Assembly (NCBI GenBank): GCA_015680905.1
Contig: CM027378.1
Span: 54,027,501 to 54,091,500 of the forward strand
From: Coptis chinensis
Lineage: Eukaryota; Streptophyta; Magnoliopsida; Ranunculales; Ranunculaceae
Length of the DNA: 64,000 bases
Direction: 5' to 3'
The notes below the pieces were generated by a model, which saw only the letters and a list, made by a program, of their open reading frames with translations, was not told where the DNA came from and ran no database searches. Numbering within the stretch: position 1 is the first letter of the stretch; every line of letters starts with the position of its first letter. Positions 22,315-33,932 of this stretch are shown piece by piece. Made by a program: the position numbers and the translations under genes.

Positions 22315-22630
22315 TTTTTTTTTTTTGCTGACAGAATTGGCAACATTTCCTTATGTTCAAACAGGAAGTTATCAATCATCAATTGTACAACACCTACATG
22401 GTATCGTTCACCAAGCTTGGTTGACTTGATTTGGTATGTGTCAGTGTGTCACTGCAAGGTTTCGGTAAATGCACCAAAGCTTGTATACTTCGAGTACAGT
22501 GGGTATCTTGGAATGAATTACTACCTTGAGAATGCAACATCATTATCCAATGTATTCATTGATCTCGACTATTCAAGGGGTAAATTGGATGACAGACATT
22601 CTCTACTTGCTATAAGTCTATATGAAAACT
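22315..22630 (+). pseudogene. Captured fragment: F-box/LRR (FBD-type) protein
   Basis: The plus-strand frame reads NAPKLVYFEYSGYLGMNYYL followed by ENATSLSNVFIDLDY. This is the leucine-rich repeat pattern of plant F-box/LRR proteins, where 'apkLvyFeYsGy' is typical. The F-box and the C-terminal FBD domain are missing. It is the only captured piece on the plus strand, opposite to Helitron 1's orientation. The open frame runs upstream into a poly-T tract, so the annotated ATG at 22267 has no meaning. Confidence 0.65.
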
Positions 22631-22639
22631 AACCTTGCT

Positions 22640-23595
22640 AGACTTAAATGAAGTCTGCTAATACATCATATTAAATTGAATAATTCAGATCTAAATCAGG
22701 TTGAGATGATATTTATAATCATTTAAACTAGTTTATATACATAAAATCAGTCAAATAGGATACTGTAAGCTTTCTAATGATTAAAAGAGTGATTAAAAGA
22801 GTTGTGCTTCTGCACAGAGAACTCCCATGAGAACAATTTGTTCTTGCTGTTTGATTAAAAAAATGTGTTCTACTGTTGTGGTTGCAATACATTTCAGGCT
22901 ACTGTAACTAAAATACTTGTCATGTAGTTCTTTCTAATGGCATTTAAATCCCATCGAATGATGTATTTTATTAAACCCATCTGATGGATCTATTCTGAGC
23001 AGTACGAACATTTATTTCGAAATGGCAACATGCCTTTTCTTATTGTCTACTCAACATGCCATTCTTGAAATTTTAAACAATATCAACTTCTCAATATTAT
23101 TTATTCAATCAGATATGGGCTACACAAATCATCAGCTAGGAGGGCATATTTGATGGCAGATACGGAAACCATATGTAACAATGCACCACTGCCCACTGAA
23201 GATGGTTTACTCTAGGCTGTATGTTTACAGGTGCACCATCAGAGAGATACTCCTATTAACATAACATTCCCTACTTCCTGTATTTCCCAAATAGGAATGA
23301 ACTTGTGAGTTTCTGAACCAAACTACAATGAAAAATTTCGAACTGAACATTTCTATTTATCAGAAGAGGACGGCATGCTACGGTGATTGGATTCAGAGGT
23401 TACTGCCAACTTTGTGATTTATGGCTGTGAGATGGAATTCTTCTGAACTTTGCATATACTGCTTCTGAGTTTTAGCTCGTTTGTTTGTCTTGTGTTTTCT
23501 CTGAAGTAAATCCAAGTATTATGTTGCTGTCATTTTTTTTTATCAAACAATATTTAGTTTAGGATTTCCGTTGGTGATTAGATAAGATAGCCCCT
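22640..23595. other. Helitron 1 interior, no gene recognised
   Basis: AT-rich with short open frames only. Its origin (captured intron or intergenic DNA) cannot be told. Confidence 0.5.
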
Positions 23596-23599
23596 TAGC

Positions 23600-23816
23600 A
23601 AGAAAATGTATTGCTTTCATGAACAGAGATCACACACAAACAGAGAGTGGGAAAGACAAATTTCATTAAAACTTTCAAACTTTCATACATAACAATTAGT
23701 TACTTATGAGGTGGCTCCCTTATCAAGAAAAATGTATTGCTTACATGAACGATCACACAAACAGAAGAGGGGAAGACAAATTTCATAAAATCTTTCAAAC
23801 TTCCACATAACAGGTT
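23600..23816. repeat. Tandem duplication (~123 bp x2) near the E2 fragment
   Basis: Two copies begin AAGAAAATGTATTGCTT / AAGAAAAATGTATTGCTT (about 23600 and 23723). Both contain GACAAATTTCAT and CTTTCAAACTT and end near CATAAC. It lies in the region corresponding to the 3' UTR of the E2 gene fragment. Confidence 0.85.
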
Positions 23817-23942
23817 TATGAGATATTGAGTTCCATACAAATGAGCTGGTATTTATATGACCAGACAAAGGACATATGACAATGAACTCCACAAATCCAG
23901 AAGTTCCCACTCATGTATGATGAGAGACAGAAGGGGGGCAAA

Positions 23943-24605
23943 CTAAGTATCAGGTTTGTACAATTTCTGCACCATCTTCCTGTATTCTGATAAACCAAAA
24001 AGAGAGAAAGTCAGGAAACCAAATAATCAAATTAATGAAGTGAAAAATCACATGTTCATTGCAATTTACACATACCTTCTTGATTGCTCCAAAGTGCTGC
24101 TGCTTGGTTATTGAGAGGTGAGCTTGTGTTTGGTTCTGAAACCCATCATATTAGACAGAAAATGTTAATTACTCTAACTGTTATTTCGCAAATCTCAGTA
24201 AAGGCTAGGGAATAAATTGTGCAATTACCTCCAAGCAGACTTTGTATAGAGAGCAATATAGTTCTGACATCATAAGCAGATGACCATTTATCCTACAAGA
24301 AATTCAGTTAAACATCAGATTCACCATAAGGGGCTATCAGAACTAACGTCTAAGCTATAATAGATTATCTCATTTACCTGAAGAATGTCTAAGCAGATGT
24401 TTCCATAGACATCGACATTCGGATGAAAACAGGTAGTGTCAAATTTAACTTTCGGAGACTTGAATGGATAATCTGTTGGAAAGGTTAGCGAGAGCTTGTA
24501 CTCAGTTCCTTTGAACACGGTTTCTTTGCTACCAGTGATTGTTCCTTTCCAGCAAAATATGTTGTCCTCTTCTGGAAAAGCTGATATGCCAGGATCGCTG
24601 CTCAT
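23943..24605 (-). CDS. UBC20-like: Captured partial ubiquitin-conjugating enzyme E2 (E2-C type)
   Basis: Four exons with canonical GT-AG introns: 24605-24378, 24292-24229, 24135-24076 and 23986-23943. Spliced, they give an open 131-aa frame. It covers the E2 core from PGISAFPEEDNIFCWKG through the HPN motif (CFHPNVD), the catalytic Cys in GNICLDIL, DKWSSAYDVRTILLSIQSLL, and a C-terminus ending KLYKPDT. This closely matches plant UBC19/UBC20 (E2-C class, which acts with the anaphase-promoting complex). The N-terminal exon(s) with the first helix are absent; the first exon begins at an AG acceptor. A genomic fragment captured by Helitron 1. An active enzyme is unlikely without helix 1. Confidence 0.85.
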
Positions 24606-24609
24606 CTGC

Positions 24610-26245
24610 AATAAATCAAGAAAATGGTATACAATAAAGATCATTAAAAGGTTGTACAAACTGGATACCATCTCCTTGATGTGATAAATAATTTTTTTTC
24701 AAAGAATACAAAATGCCGAGTAAAATAGTAGCTAATTACCTACAAAGTAAATATAATAAGGGTTTCATGTTGGGTAGCCATATCGGAGTTTGAGGGGCTG
24801 CGGTGAGTGAGGATTACCCCTCCCCGGTACCTGTCCTTAAAATGTAAGAAGTCTACAATACACCTGGTCAATGTCCTTGAATTGCTCTTCCTCAAAAGGG
24901 AAAGGTACTTATATGGGTGACCAATTGTTTCAGTCTGATATGCCACTCTCCATTCGCCTTGTTTAACTTGTTCGCGTGGTGCCGCTATACTCAATAAGCG
25001 CCAGGTTCACCCATCCCTTACCTTAACACTGTACATATGGCACAACCTATAAATTTTTTAGTGAACATCGATACGTACTAAGATATAAACAATCCAAAAT
25101 ATGTGCACAATTAAGATTGCAGTGATTCATTTACTCAAATAAGAAAATGACTACTATGCACGCCTTAAGCCTTTAGTTCTTCCCAATATAATGGGTTAAA
25201 TCCCCATGTCTAACATATATAGTATGCTAGATTACAATTTCTTTATCTTCCTCTGAATAAAGAACCTTATATCAAGTGGTGGAATAGAATATTCACAACA
25301 TGAATATGAATGAAGCCCACCAGTTCATTTTGTATCTCTGATAACTCTTGTATCAACTCCTTATAAACCTCATTGAGGTATTATACGTGTTCCATATAAG
25401 TTCTGATAGATTGTTGTGGCTCCAGCTAGGACCAACTTCTTCCTTCTTTATAACCTAGATGGCTCTGTAAAGAGTCTGATTTCATATCCCTTGCTAAGAC
25501 AGATCTTCATCACCCCTTCTATAGTTCAAGTAGTTCTACCTGTAAGAAAAACTTTTGAGATCCTTGAGCAACAAAACAACTGAAGACAACATAACAGAGA
25601 AAATTGAAGTTTTTATCCTAATGTCCAGGCCAAAAGAAATGTTGCAAGATATCAAAGAACAACATGGAGTTCTTGTACCCATTACATATATTTTTCACTA
25701 AAAAGATGTCTAAAGATTTCATGCTATGTTCGACACAATACACTTTGAGTCAGTTGATTTAATACTATTGGAAATGACTAAAGTCGGAAGTATATCCTCT
25801 TAGCCTGATCCACCATTTCGAAATGGAGACTATGATAACCCACCCTATTCAGCCTAGTAGGGAAATGGAAAGACTTCGTAAGCAGCCTGCCATAGTGATT
25901 GAGCTCCAAGAATAGGAAAGTCTTTGGTTATTACCCTGACTAAGTTTAAATTGTATCCTCCTACAGTTTTACGATTCATCGCTCTAGTGCAGAAAAATAA
26001 TCAGAAAGACTATAGAGCTAGCTAAATTCACTTACTTGCACGACTACGTAATTCTGTATATCTCAAGTAAATAAAGATTTGACTGGAAGAGGTCCTCTTT
26101 GTGCTATTGTTATAAATCTATGCACACACAAAGAAGTTTTCACTCCTTCAGGATTAAGCATTTCAAATTGGAAGTCAAAGACAAAACTAAGAACAAAACA
26201 GAAATCAGGGAAATGTTATAGATGAATATTATCCTTAGGAATTAG
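24610..26245. other. Helitron 1 interior between E2 and coiled-coil fragments
   Basis: No E2 N-terminal exon was found here. 24740-25000 has a less AT-rich segment with an 84-aa minus frame containing GEWRVAYQTETIGHPYKYL that I cannot place. It could be a repeat or a captured piece. The rest is AT-rich non-coding sequence. Confidence 0.45.
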
Positions 26246-26251
26246 TTTGAC

Positions 26252-26488
26252 CTTTGTAACTGTTATTCGAGATCCTTGAATGTGCATAAGCATCCGGTTG
26301 GTTCGATTTTACTCCTTCAAGTTCAACATCTAAAACCTCAAGTTTTACACATAAACCCGTCACTTTGGCACCCAACTCCTGTGCCTGTGTATTGAGTGTA
26401 CTGTATGATTCTGCTATGTTTCTGTCAAGCTGTTCAATATTTGAGATTATGCCAATAGTGTTTTCAGTTCGATGATAAATTGCCGAGT
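26252..26488 (-). pseudogene. Captured coiled-coil exon, unidentified gene
   Basis: A clean 237-nt exon on the minus strand, bounded by a TGCAG acceptor (26489-26490) and a GT donor (26250-26251). It is open throughout in one frame: IGIISNIEQLDRNIAESYST, then LGAKVTGLCVKLEVLDVELE. The heptad-like pattern predicts a coiled coil. I do not recognise the parent gene. It is not part of the neighbouring ankyrin protein family as I know it. Confidence 0.55.
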
Positions 26489-27063
26489 CTGCATGACATG
26501 AGACACCAAGAGCAATGAGTCAACATCGAAAGTTGTAGAAGGGTAAGGAAGTCTCTTTCACATTGAAGGGAAATTGCACGTGTCCTACATCATGAGAGTC
26601 AACTGGCACAAATGATAGTGCTAAATATATATTGGATAATAGATAAGCTCACGAACGGTACGCTTTTTTGTAATCCCAAGTGATCAATCAAAACTTAAAC
26701 CACTACTATGCACCCCACAACCATTCATTTGAGACCTCCTCCACCAAGTTCCTCCATTCAAACAGCTAGCTTGCATTGATAGGGTTACTGCCGTTTAAAA
26801 AATCATTCTCAGATTTCTTTTAGGAGTACTTTCATACAAAATTGACTGGTCATATGATAATTTTGGATCTAACGTCAAGAAACATAATCTATTGAACATA
26901 TGATCATATTTCAGAATAGCAAAATAACTTCCTTGGTTGTTCTTAATTAGAAATGAAGAAGACATTATATGTTAAACAAAATCAATCCAGAAGACGTGAA
27001 CGAAAAGCCACTTCACCATTAAAAAAAATATATATTTTTAAAAAAAAAACGAACACGCTTTAC

Positions 27064-27504
27064 CTCTTTGTTCTCACATATCATTGCACTCATGAATGGC
27101 GTTTGACCTGCTCTATCAATACAGCATCAACCTGTGCTCCTTCCTTGATTAGAAGTTCAAACAAAACTTGAGTTCCCAGTGCTTGTTGCCTGATGCAATG
27201 GTGTGCAGCCAACCTGCAGAAATGCACTCCAAAAATACCAATGACGGAGACAGAAAGCATCCACATAGAACATTTCATAGAAATTTAAATGGACATGAGA
27301 AAAAGTATTGGATACAAAAGATAAAATAGGACACACTTTACCACCATATACAACAATGATTATTTGGGGAAAAGGATAATTACATTGTCCTTCTGATTGA
27401 GCTTTGCATAATGGGAAATCAGGATCTCAACTATCTTCAACCCTTGCTGGCAGCATAGTGAAGAGCAGAGCGACCACCATCATTTTTCAAGTCGACATCA
27501 GCTC
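27064..27504 (-). pseudogene. Captured fragment: gankyrin-like ankyrin repeat protein
   Basis: Two exons on the minus strand. 27504-27384 reads GADVDLKNDGGRSALHYAAS, then after a one-base shift LKIVEILISHYAKLNQKDN. 27213-27064 reads VGCTPLHQATS, then after further shifts LLIKEGAQVDA and GQTPFMSAMICENKE. These are consecutive ankyrin repeats (DGGRSALHYAAS, GCTPLH, GQTPFM), closest to plant homologues of the proteasome chaperone gankyrin/PSMD10. Both ends of the protein are missing. The splice boundaries are intact (donors 27382-27383 and 27062-27063), but the frameshifts rule out a functional product. Confidence 0.75.
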
Positions 27505-28480
27505 CTGTTTACGTTTATATAATTAGAAATAAAGAAATGTCCATTGGCAAGGGAAATGTATCTATAGCATTTGCTTAGGAAAGTTATATTTAAGCCAAGA
27601 ATAAATTTGCATGGAACACCGCCTACTCAAGAACAACTATCCAAGGTTGACATTGTAGTTTGAAACACATGAAACTATAACGAAAAACTTTTAAACACAA
27701 ATATACAACAAATCCGTTACAGATTTGAAAGCGGTTTTCAACTTTTGAATTAGTATGATGGACTATTACTATACATGTTAGGGCCAACATGGATGAACTA
27801 TATAAATAAGTTTGTGCTACACATTGCTTCAAGGAAATGGACTGATGGACGAACCCCAGTAGTTTTTCCATGACGATCCATGGTTGCCAATTATCAATAA
27901 TAAATTGAGTGTAATTGTATCCATGGGTCGGTTAAGACATGTGAGCCCGTAATATCGTGAAGAACACTAAACAAACATTCCACAACTAAAATTCCATTGA
28001 CAAATACAACAGTGCAAGGATATCGGTATACGAATTTGATATAGTTGTATAGATGTATATTAGGAAAAAAAAATATTAGAACCATTCAGAAGAAAATTGA
28101 TGCATGAATATTATAAAATTCAAGTTTGTTTTTTACCGTGTTTTCTTTCTTTCTATTATGAGTTGGTCTTCAGTTGAGTGCTGCTCGATTAGTGATCATG
28201 AAAGGTAGTTGCCTAATTTGAACTTCTACAAAATCTTATCGCATTATATAAATAAGAGATACACTATGCTCATTAAGCGGTGTGATTTAGTTTCAATCCT
28301 TATCCTCTTAAGTGATCTACATTATAAATTTATAACACAACTTAAACATTCATTAAACAATATTCTCAATTGTCAATGAGTAATTCATTTTTGGTTCTTC
28401 TCTCATTGCACTGTTAAACTCGCCCTTTACTCATCTTGACCCTTTGTCCCGTATGGCCCATTGCCTTCACACATGCTATG
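27505..28480. other. Helitron 1 interior left of the Copia element
   Basis: AT-rich, no gene recognised. Probably intronic or intergenic sequence carried along with the ankyrin fragment. Confidence 0.5.
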
Positions 28481-28485
28481 ATAAC

Positions 28486-29092
28486 TGTTGTGAATAATTA
28501 ACTGCGGAAACAATGTTACCCACACCAAACGGATCAATCCTACACAAAGATTGATCTTTCTCAATAGACAAGACTTCAACACCCTCCAAGCAATATCCCA
28601 ACACTTCTCAATATCAAATAACAAGCATATGAAATAAAACAATCAATGTAAAAGAAGAACAAACCATAAGACGAGATATATCGTGGTTCGGCAATTTGCC
28701 TACTTCCACACTGCAAGTTCCAAGCTTTACTAGATGTCCGGAGTAACTGATTACAAGTCTCTCTCAATTCACTCACAAAGAATGAACACTCAACTCACAA
28801 AGAATTGTTCTCTTGTAATCACTCTCTTTCTTGGTTTTGGAAAAGTTAGGTTTTCCAAAAAACTGATTTTGTTTTTATACCAAAAAACCAAAAATCGCGT
28901 TTCTTGAAGCGAGGCCATAAAAAGACTCGGCTGGCGCTGGCGCCTCTCCTGAGCGCTGGTATTGTGTTAAAGCCATGGCGCTGGCGCTTCTTTGAGCTGG
29001 GCGCTTAAATCATCTGGAGTAGTGAGCGAAGTCGCCGCTCTCACTCGAAAGGCTGGCGCTTCGACCCGTGAGAAACAGAAATTTTCTCTACA
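28486..29092 (-). repeat. 3' LTR of the Copia element
   Basis: 607 bp, TGTTGTGAATAATTAACTG to TTTTCTCTACA on the plus strand. The AT-rich half is nearly identical to the other LTR; the short GC-rich half near 28900-29070 differs more. Confidence 0.92.
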
Positions 29093-29499
29093 TTCTCCAC
29101 CTCGGTGAGGTTTTAACACATAAAACCAAGCCGAACACATCCAAAGAAGATCACATCCAAGAGGGAACACCTCCGGCCAAAGGAAGACTTCATGATCAAT
29201 CGCCCGAAGGGCTATGCCCACACGCGGGGCTCTTTCAAACATGTAGGATTTGGAGCAAGTCCAAACGGTGTTGGAACTTAACTCCGTGACAACTTTTACA
29301 TTGAGATATCGGCCAGGGTTGTCATGGGTGTCTACTTTCTCAAGTGCTACATCACCATCCTCAACGACATCCCAGATAAAGTGATATCGGACATCAATAT
29401 GCTTGGTCCGACCATGATGGACTTGGTTCTTTCGCCAAATGAATAGCACTCGACTATCACACAATACACAAACAACACCGTTCGCCAATACCCAAATCA

Positions 29500-31437
29500 T
29501 CTAGAAGACCTCGAAGCCATAGTGCCTCTTTTCTTTGCCTCGCGCGCACGCCATATATACTCGCCTCGGTAGTAGATAGAGCAATCAGTAGCACGTAGCA
29601 TAGACCTCCAACTAACCGGTGCACCATGCATCATAAACACATAACCAAGTGAGTCGATCGTCGTCTATCTAGATCACCTGCATAATCAGAATCCACAAAC
29701 CCACTGACATAACAAGTGCCTCCACCATAAGCTAATCCCACATCCAAAGTACCCTTCAAGTACCTTAGTACCCATTTCACTGCCTCCCAATGCTGCTTCC
29801 CAGGATTTGCCATATACCGCCACAACACTAATCGCCTCGCGGAAATGTCCGGGCGCAGCACACCATAGCATACATCAAACTACCCACGGCACTTGCATAA
29901 GGAACATTAGCCATATGCTTTTGTTCCTCCACCGAACTAGGAGAGAACTTAGCTGAAAGCCTAAAATGCCCAGCTAAAGGAGTAGAAACCGACTTTGCAT
30001 TCTCCATACCAAATCGAGAAATTACTTTCTGAATGTATTTCTTCTGAGATACAACTATCCGTCGCTTCTTCCTATCTCTGTCAATCTCCATGCCCAGTAT
30101 CTTCTTGGCTCCACCTAAGTCTTTCATCTCAAACTCAGAGCTAAGTTGAGATTTCAACTTGTCTATCTCCACCATGCTTTTGGAAGCAATAAGCATGTCA
30201 TCCACATAAAGCAGGAGATAGATGAAGTCATTACCACGAAGCCTTCTAAAGTAGACACAGCAGTCATACTTACTTCGGGTGTACTCATGTTGCATCATGA
30301 ATGTGTCAAAGCGCTTGTACCATTGCCTGGGCGATTGCTTTAACCCGTACAGTGACCGATTCAATTTGCATACATAATCTTTTTCAAGAACGACAAACCC
30401 TTCAAGGTTGTCTCATATAGATCTCTTCTTCCAAGTCCCCATGCAAGAAAGCGGTTTTCACATCAAGTTGCTCTAACTCCCGGTTAAGTGAGCAACTAAA
30501 CTTAATAACACACCTAATGGACGTATGTTTGACCACCGGGAAAATACCTCATTGTAGTCAACTCCTTCCTTCGTGAAAACCCTTTGCTACCACTCTTGCC
30601 TTGTACCCGATCTTTGTCGGACTCGGGGAAGGACCTCTTTCTTTCGAACACCCATTTTCTTGCCGATAGTCCTTTTGCCCTTTGGCAATAAAACTAGGTC
30701 CCATGTGTGATTTTTATCAAGAGATTCCATCTCGCTTGCATAGCTACCAACCAATCTCTCAGAATGAGCATCTCTAACAGCTTCCTTGAAGCTATCCGCT
30801 CATCATCTTCGATATTCATTGCATATGCCACTAAATCCACGACCATAATGTTTCACGGGCTTCGTGCCCATACTTGTGCACTTCTTTAACTTGTCTCTCG
30901 TGGCCTAGGGTCGCCACTACAAGTTCGCGGATGCTCTTGCTCTTCTTCCCGTTGTGTGGTTCCATGATTTGGTACCTCATCATGATCTAACCAGATCATC
31001 TGCCAGATCGCACAACTCAAGCTCAAGAGCTTGAACTTCTATAGACTCACCATTACGCCCGGCTACTTCCGGCTTCAAAGATAACACGGAAGTCTCATCA
31101 AAAGTAACATCTCACGACCGGGGAACTTGTGGGCTTCTAGACACCACAATCTGTATCCCTTTACCCATTTTGCGAAGCCTAAGAATATGGCCTTCTTAGC
31201 TCTAGGATCTAGCTTTGTCATTGTCCCTCACATGGTAGTAAGTGTCGATCCAAACACTCGCAAGATACTATAATCAGTCCGGGTTACGACCACACCTCAT
31301 AAGGTGTCCTACAATCTATAGCTGGTAATCTTTGGTGACCTATTGACATGTAACACGCCATGGACACCGTGATCCGCCCAATACTCTTTGCCTAGACGGC
31401 ATTAGACAATAAACATCTTGCTCTTTCAAGCAAAGTT
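29500..31437 (-). pseudogene. Copia pol fossil: reverse transcriptase and RNase H region
   Basis: Recognisable parts are the reverse transcriptase block with LYGLKQSPRQWYKRFD and the catalytic LLYVDDMLIA, followed by EFEMKDLGGAKKILGMEI (30364-29828). The RNase H block has HWEAVKWVLRYLKGT and FVDSDYAGD (29861-29631). The region upstream to 31437 is pol sequence in broken frames. No working polyprotein is present. Confidence 0.85.
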
Positions 31438-33213
31438 CTATTCATCCTCTCGCCATTCCATTCTCATTGGCGCGGCCCCCGTGCCCTTTGTCCGTCGATT
31501 AATGCGGCCCTCATTAGCATTTAACTCTTGGAAAGGTCCATAGGTATACTCAGTACCATTGTCAGACCGTAATGTCTTTACCTTCCTATCTGTGCGATTC
31601 TCAACCCTTGCCTTCCACTTCTTAAATGTCTCAAACACTTCATCTTTCGATTTCATCATATACACCCACACATAGCGAGTATGATCATCAATGAATGAGA
31701 CATAATAGCGGTTACCTCCCTTGGAAGCCACCCTGGAGGGTCCCCAAACATCCGTATGCACATAATCAAGGATGCCTGTTGTCGTGTGCTTGCTTGACTT
31801 GAACTTGACTCTGCACTGCTTCCCATAGACGCAATGCTCACAGAACCCCATACTTGGCTTCTTCAAGTTCTTCAAGAACCCTCGCTTGCACAACTCAGAC
31901 AAACCCTTTTCACTCATATGCCCTAAACGCATATGCCACATCTTAGTGCACTCAGAATCATTACTACATGCACCCACTGCTACATCGCCTATCACCGTAC
32001 TACCAATCAGAGTATACAAGGTTCCATATTTTTTACCCTTCATAACAATTAAAGAGCCATTAACAATATTTAGGACTCCACCTTCGCCCACAAACTTGTG
32101 GCCTTTGGAATCCAAGGTACCAAGAGAAATAAGACTTTTCTTTAGCTCAGGAACATGTCTCACATCGGTTAGAGTCCTCACTACACCATCATACATCTTG
32201 ACCCGTATAGTTCCAATTCCTACCGTCTTACAAGCAACGTCATTACCCATTAAAACAGAACCACCATCAATGCTCTCATAAGAAGTAAACCACTTTCTAT
32301 TCGGGCACATATGATAGGAACATCCGGAATCAAGAATCCACCTCTCGGTCATATAGTCTTGTGTGGACACACAAAGACTGAACTCATCCTCTTCAGAGCC
32401 TGAAGCATAATTTGCCTCAAATTTTGCCTTACCTTTCTTCTGACCATCTCTCTTGTTCTCTTTCTTCGGGTGGGGACAATTACTTTGCGTAATGTCCTTT
32501 TTCATTGCAATTGTAGCACGTACATGTTTTAAAGGCTTCTTTGACTTGGACCTAGAATTATCATTACTTGAATAATTCTGTTCAGACGAATTTCCTCTTG
32601 CCACTAGCCCCTGACTTGCATCAATGCTATTCTCTACACGTGTCTTCTTCATTAACTCATAAGAAAGAAGAGCACTCTGAACTTCGTCAAGATCGACGAC
32701 TTCTCTGTTCATGAATGTAGTCATTAGATGCTCATAGCTTTCTGGCAAGGAGAATATTAAACATGCCGCTTGATCCTCATCATCCATCTTCATACCAACA
32801 TTCAAATAATCCGCTAGACGTCGACGGAACTCACTTACGTGCTCTTGCATCGTTGAACCATCGACCATCATGTACCGATAAAGACGCTTCTTAAGGTACA
32901 TCTTGTTCGTCATGCTCTTGGTCATATACATAGACTCTAGTTTGAGCCAAATACCGGCAGCGGTATTTTCTCCCATCACACTATACATGACCTCATTAGC
33001 AAGACATAACCGGATTGATGAACAAGCCTGAAGATCGAACTCTTCCCAATCATCATTACTCATACTCGCCGCCTTAGATTTAATCCCCTTCAAAGCCTTG
33101 TGCAAACCTTGTTGGATGAGGATGTCCTTTACTTGGACTTGCCAAATCCCAAAGTTATTCTTCCCATTAAACTTCTCTACTTCAAACCTTGCGTTTGACA
33201 TCTTGGGAGCCAT
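31438..33213 (-). CDS. Copia gag-protease-integrase fossil frame
   Basis: A long frame (591 aa) starts MAPKMSNARFEVEKFNGKNN. Order: gag capsid-like region (about 1-220), a basic nucleic-acid-binding stretch (about 220-265), aspartic protease motif ILDSGCSYHMC (about 293), integrase zinc-binding region HMRLGHMSEKGL with its paired cysteines (about 430-465), then the catalytic core with DVWGPS and SDNGTEY. The frame ends inside integrase. Motifs point to the Tork/Tnt1 side of Copia. It belongs to a broken element. Confidence 0.88.
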   Translation of the reverse strand: MAPKMSNARFEVEKFNGKNNFGIWQVQVKDILIQQGLHKALKGIKSKAASMSNDDWEEFDLQACSSIRLCLANEVMYSVMGENTAAGIWLKLESMYMTKSMTNKMYLKKRLYRYMMVDGSTMQEHVSEFRRRLADYLNVGMKMDDEDQAACLIFSLPESYEHLMTTFMNREVVDLDEVQSALLSYELMKKTRVENSIDASQGLVARGNSSEQNYSSNDNSRSKSKKPLKHVRATIAMKKDITQSNCPHPKKENKRDGQKKGKAKFEANYASGSEEDEFSLCVSTQDYMTERWILDSGCSYHMCPNRKWFTSYESIDGGSVLMGNDVACKTVGIGTIRVKMYDGVVRTLTDVRHVPELKKSLISLGTLDSKGHKFVGEGGVLNIVNGSLIVMKGKKYGTLYTLIGSTVIGDVAVGACSNDSECTKMWHMRLGHMSEKGLSELCKRGFLKNLKKPSMGFCEHCVYGKQCRVKFKSSKHTTTGILDYVHTDVWGPSRVASKGGNRYYVSFIDDHTRYVWVYMMKSKDEVFETFKKWKARVENRTDRKVKTLRSDNGTEYTYGPFQELNANEGRINRRTKGTGAAPMRMEWREDE

Positions 33214-33342
33214 CTTTCAAGTTACACACAATAACCCAAAAGAAACAGTTTCACCTCGGAATTTAATCGAACACCTTGTCTACACAAATTTTTAGTACTA
33301 AACTCAAAATCCTAGGTCGTATACCTACGCTCTGATACCAAT

Positions 33343-33927
33343 TGTTGTGAATAATTAACTGCGGAAACAACGTTACCCACACCAAACGGATCAATCCTAC
33401 ACAAAGATTGATCTTTCTCAATAGACAAGACTTCAACACCCTCCAAGCAATATCCCAACACTTCTCAATATCAAATAACAAGCATATGAAATAAAACAAT
33501 CAATGTAAAAGAAGAACAAACCACAAGACGAGATATATCGTGGTTCGGCAATTTGCCTACTTCCACACTGCGAGTTCCAAGCTTTACTAGATGTCCGAGT
33601 AACTGATTACAAGTCTCTCTCAATTCACTCACAAAGAATGAACACTCAACTCACAAAGAATTGTTCTCTTGTAATCACTCTCTTTCTTGGTTTTGGAAAA
33701 GTTAGGTTTTCCAAAAAACTGATTTTGTTTTTATACCAAAAAACCAAAAATCGCGGTTACTGTAGCGAGGCCCGCAAAAGACTGAAGGTGGGCCTTCTAC
33801 TCTGGCTGGCTGCTCGTGTTAAAGCCAAAGCCATGGCTAGCTTAAATCACTGGAGTAGTGAGCGCGAGTCGCGCCCACTCTGAGCGCGGGCGCGCTCTGA
33901 CCGTGAGAAACAGAAATTTTCTCTACA
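33343..33927 (-). repeat. 5' LTR of the Copia element
   Basis: 585 bp with the same ends as its partner. It adjoins the primer-binding site at its left edge, which fixes the minus orientation. The upstream TATA region reads on the minus strand. Confidence 0.92.
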
Positions 33928-33932
33928 ATAAC

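Larger units (their letters stand above)
28486..33927 (-). mobile_element. Ty1/Copia retrotransposon (Tork/Tnt1-like), nested in Helitron 1
   Basis: Complete in outline: LTRs at both ends, a perfect target-site duplication ATAAC (28481-28485 and 33928-33932), and a primer-binding site TGGTATCAGAGC (initiator Met tRNA) next to the right LTR. A polypurine tract GAGGTGGAGAA adjoins the left LTR. Order on the minus strand is gag, protease, integrase, reverse transcriptase, RNase H, the Copia order. The pol region is broken at several places, so the copy is a fossil, but the first half of the LTRs is nearly identical between the two. The insertion is therefore young. Confidence 0.92.
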
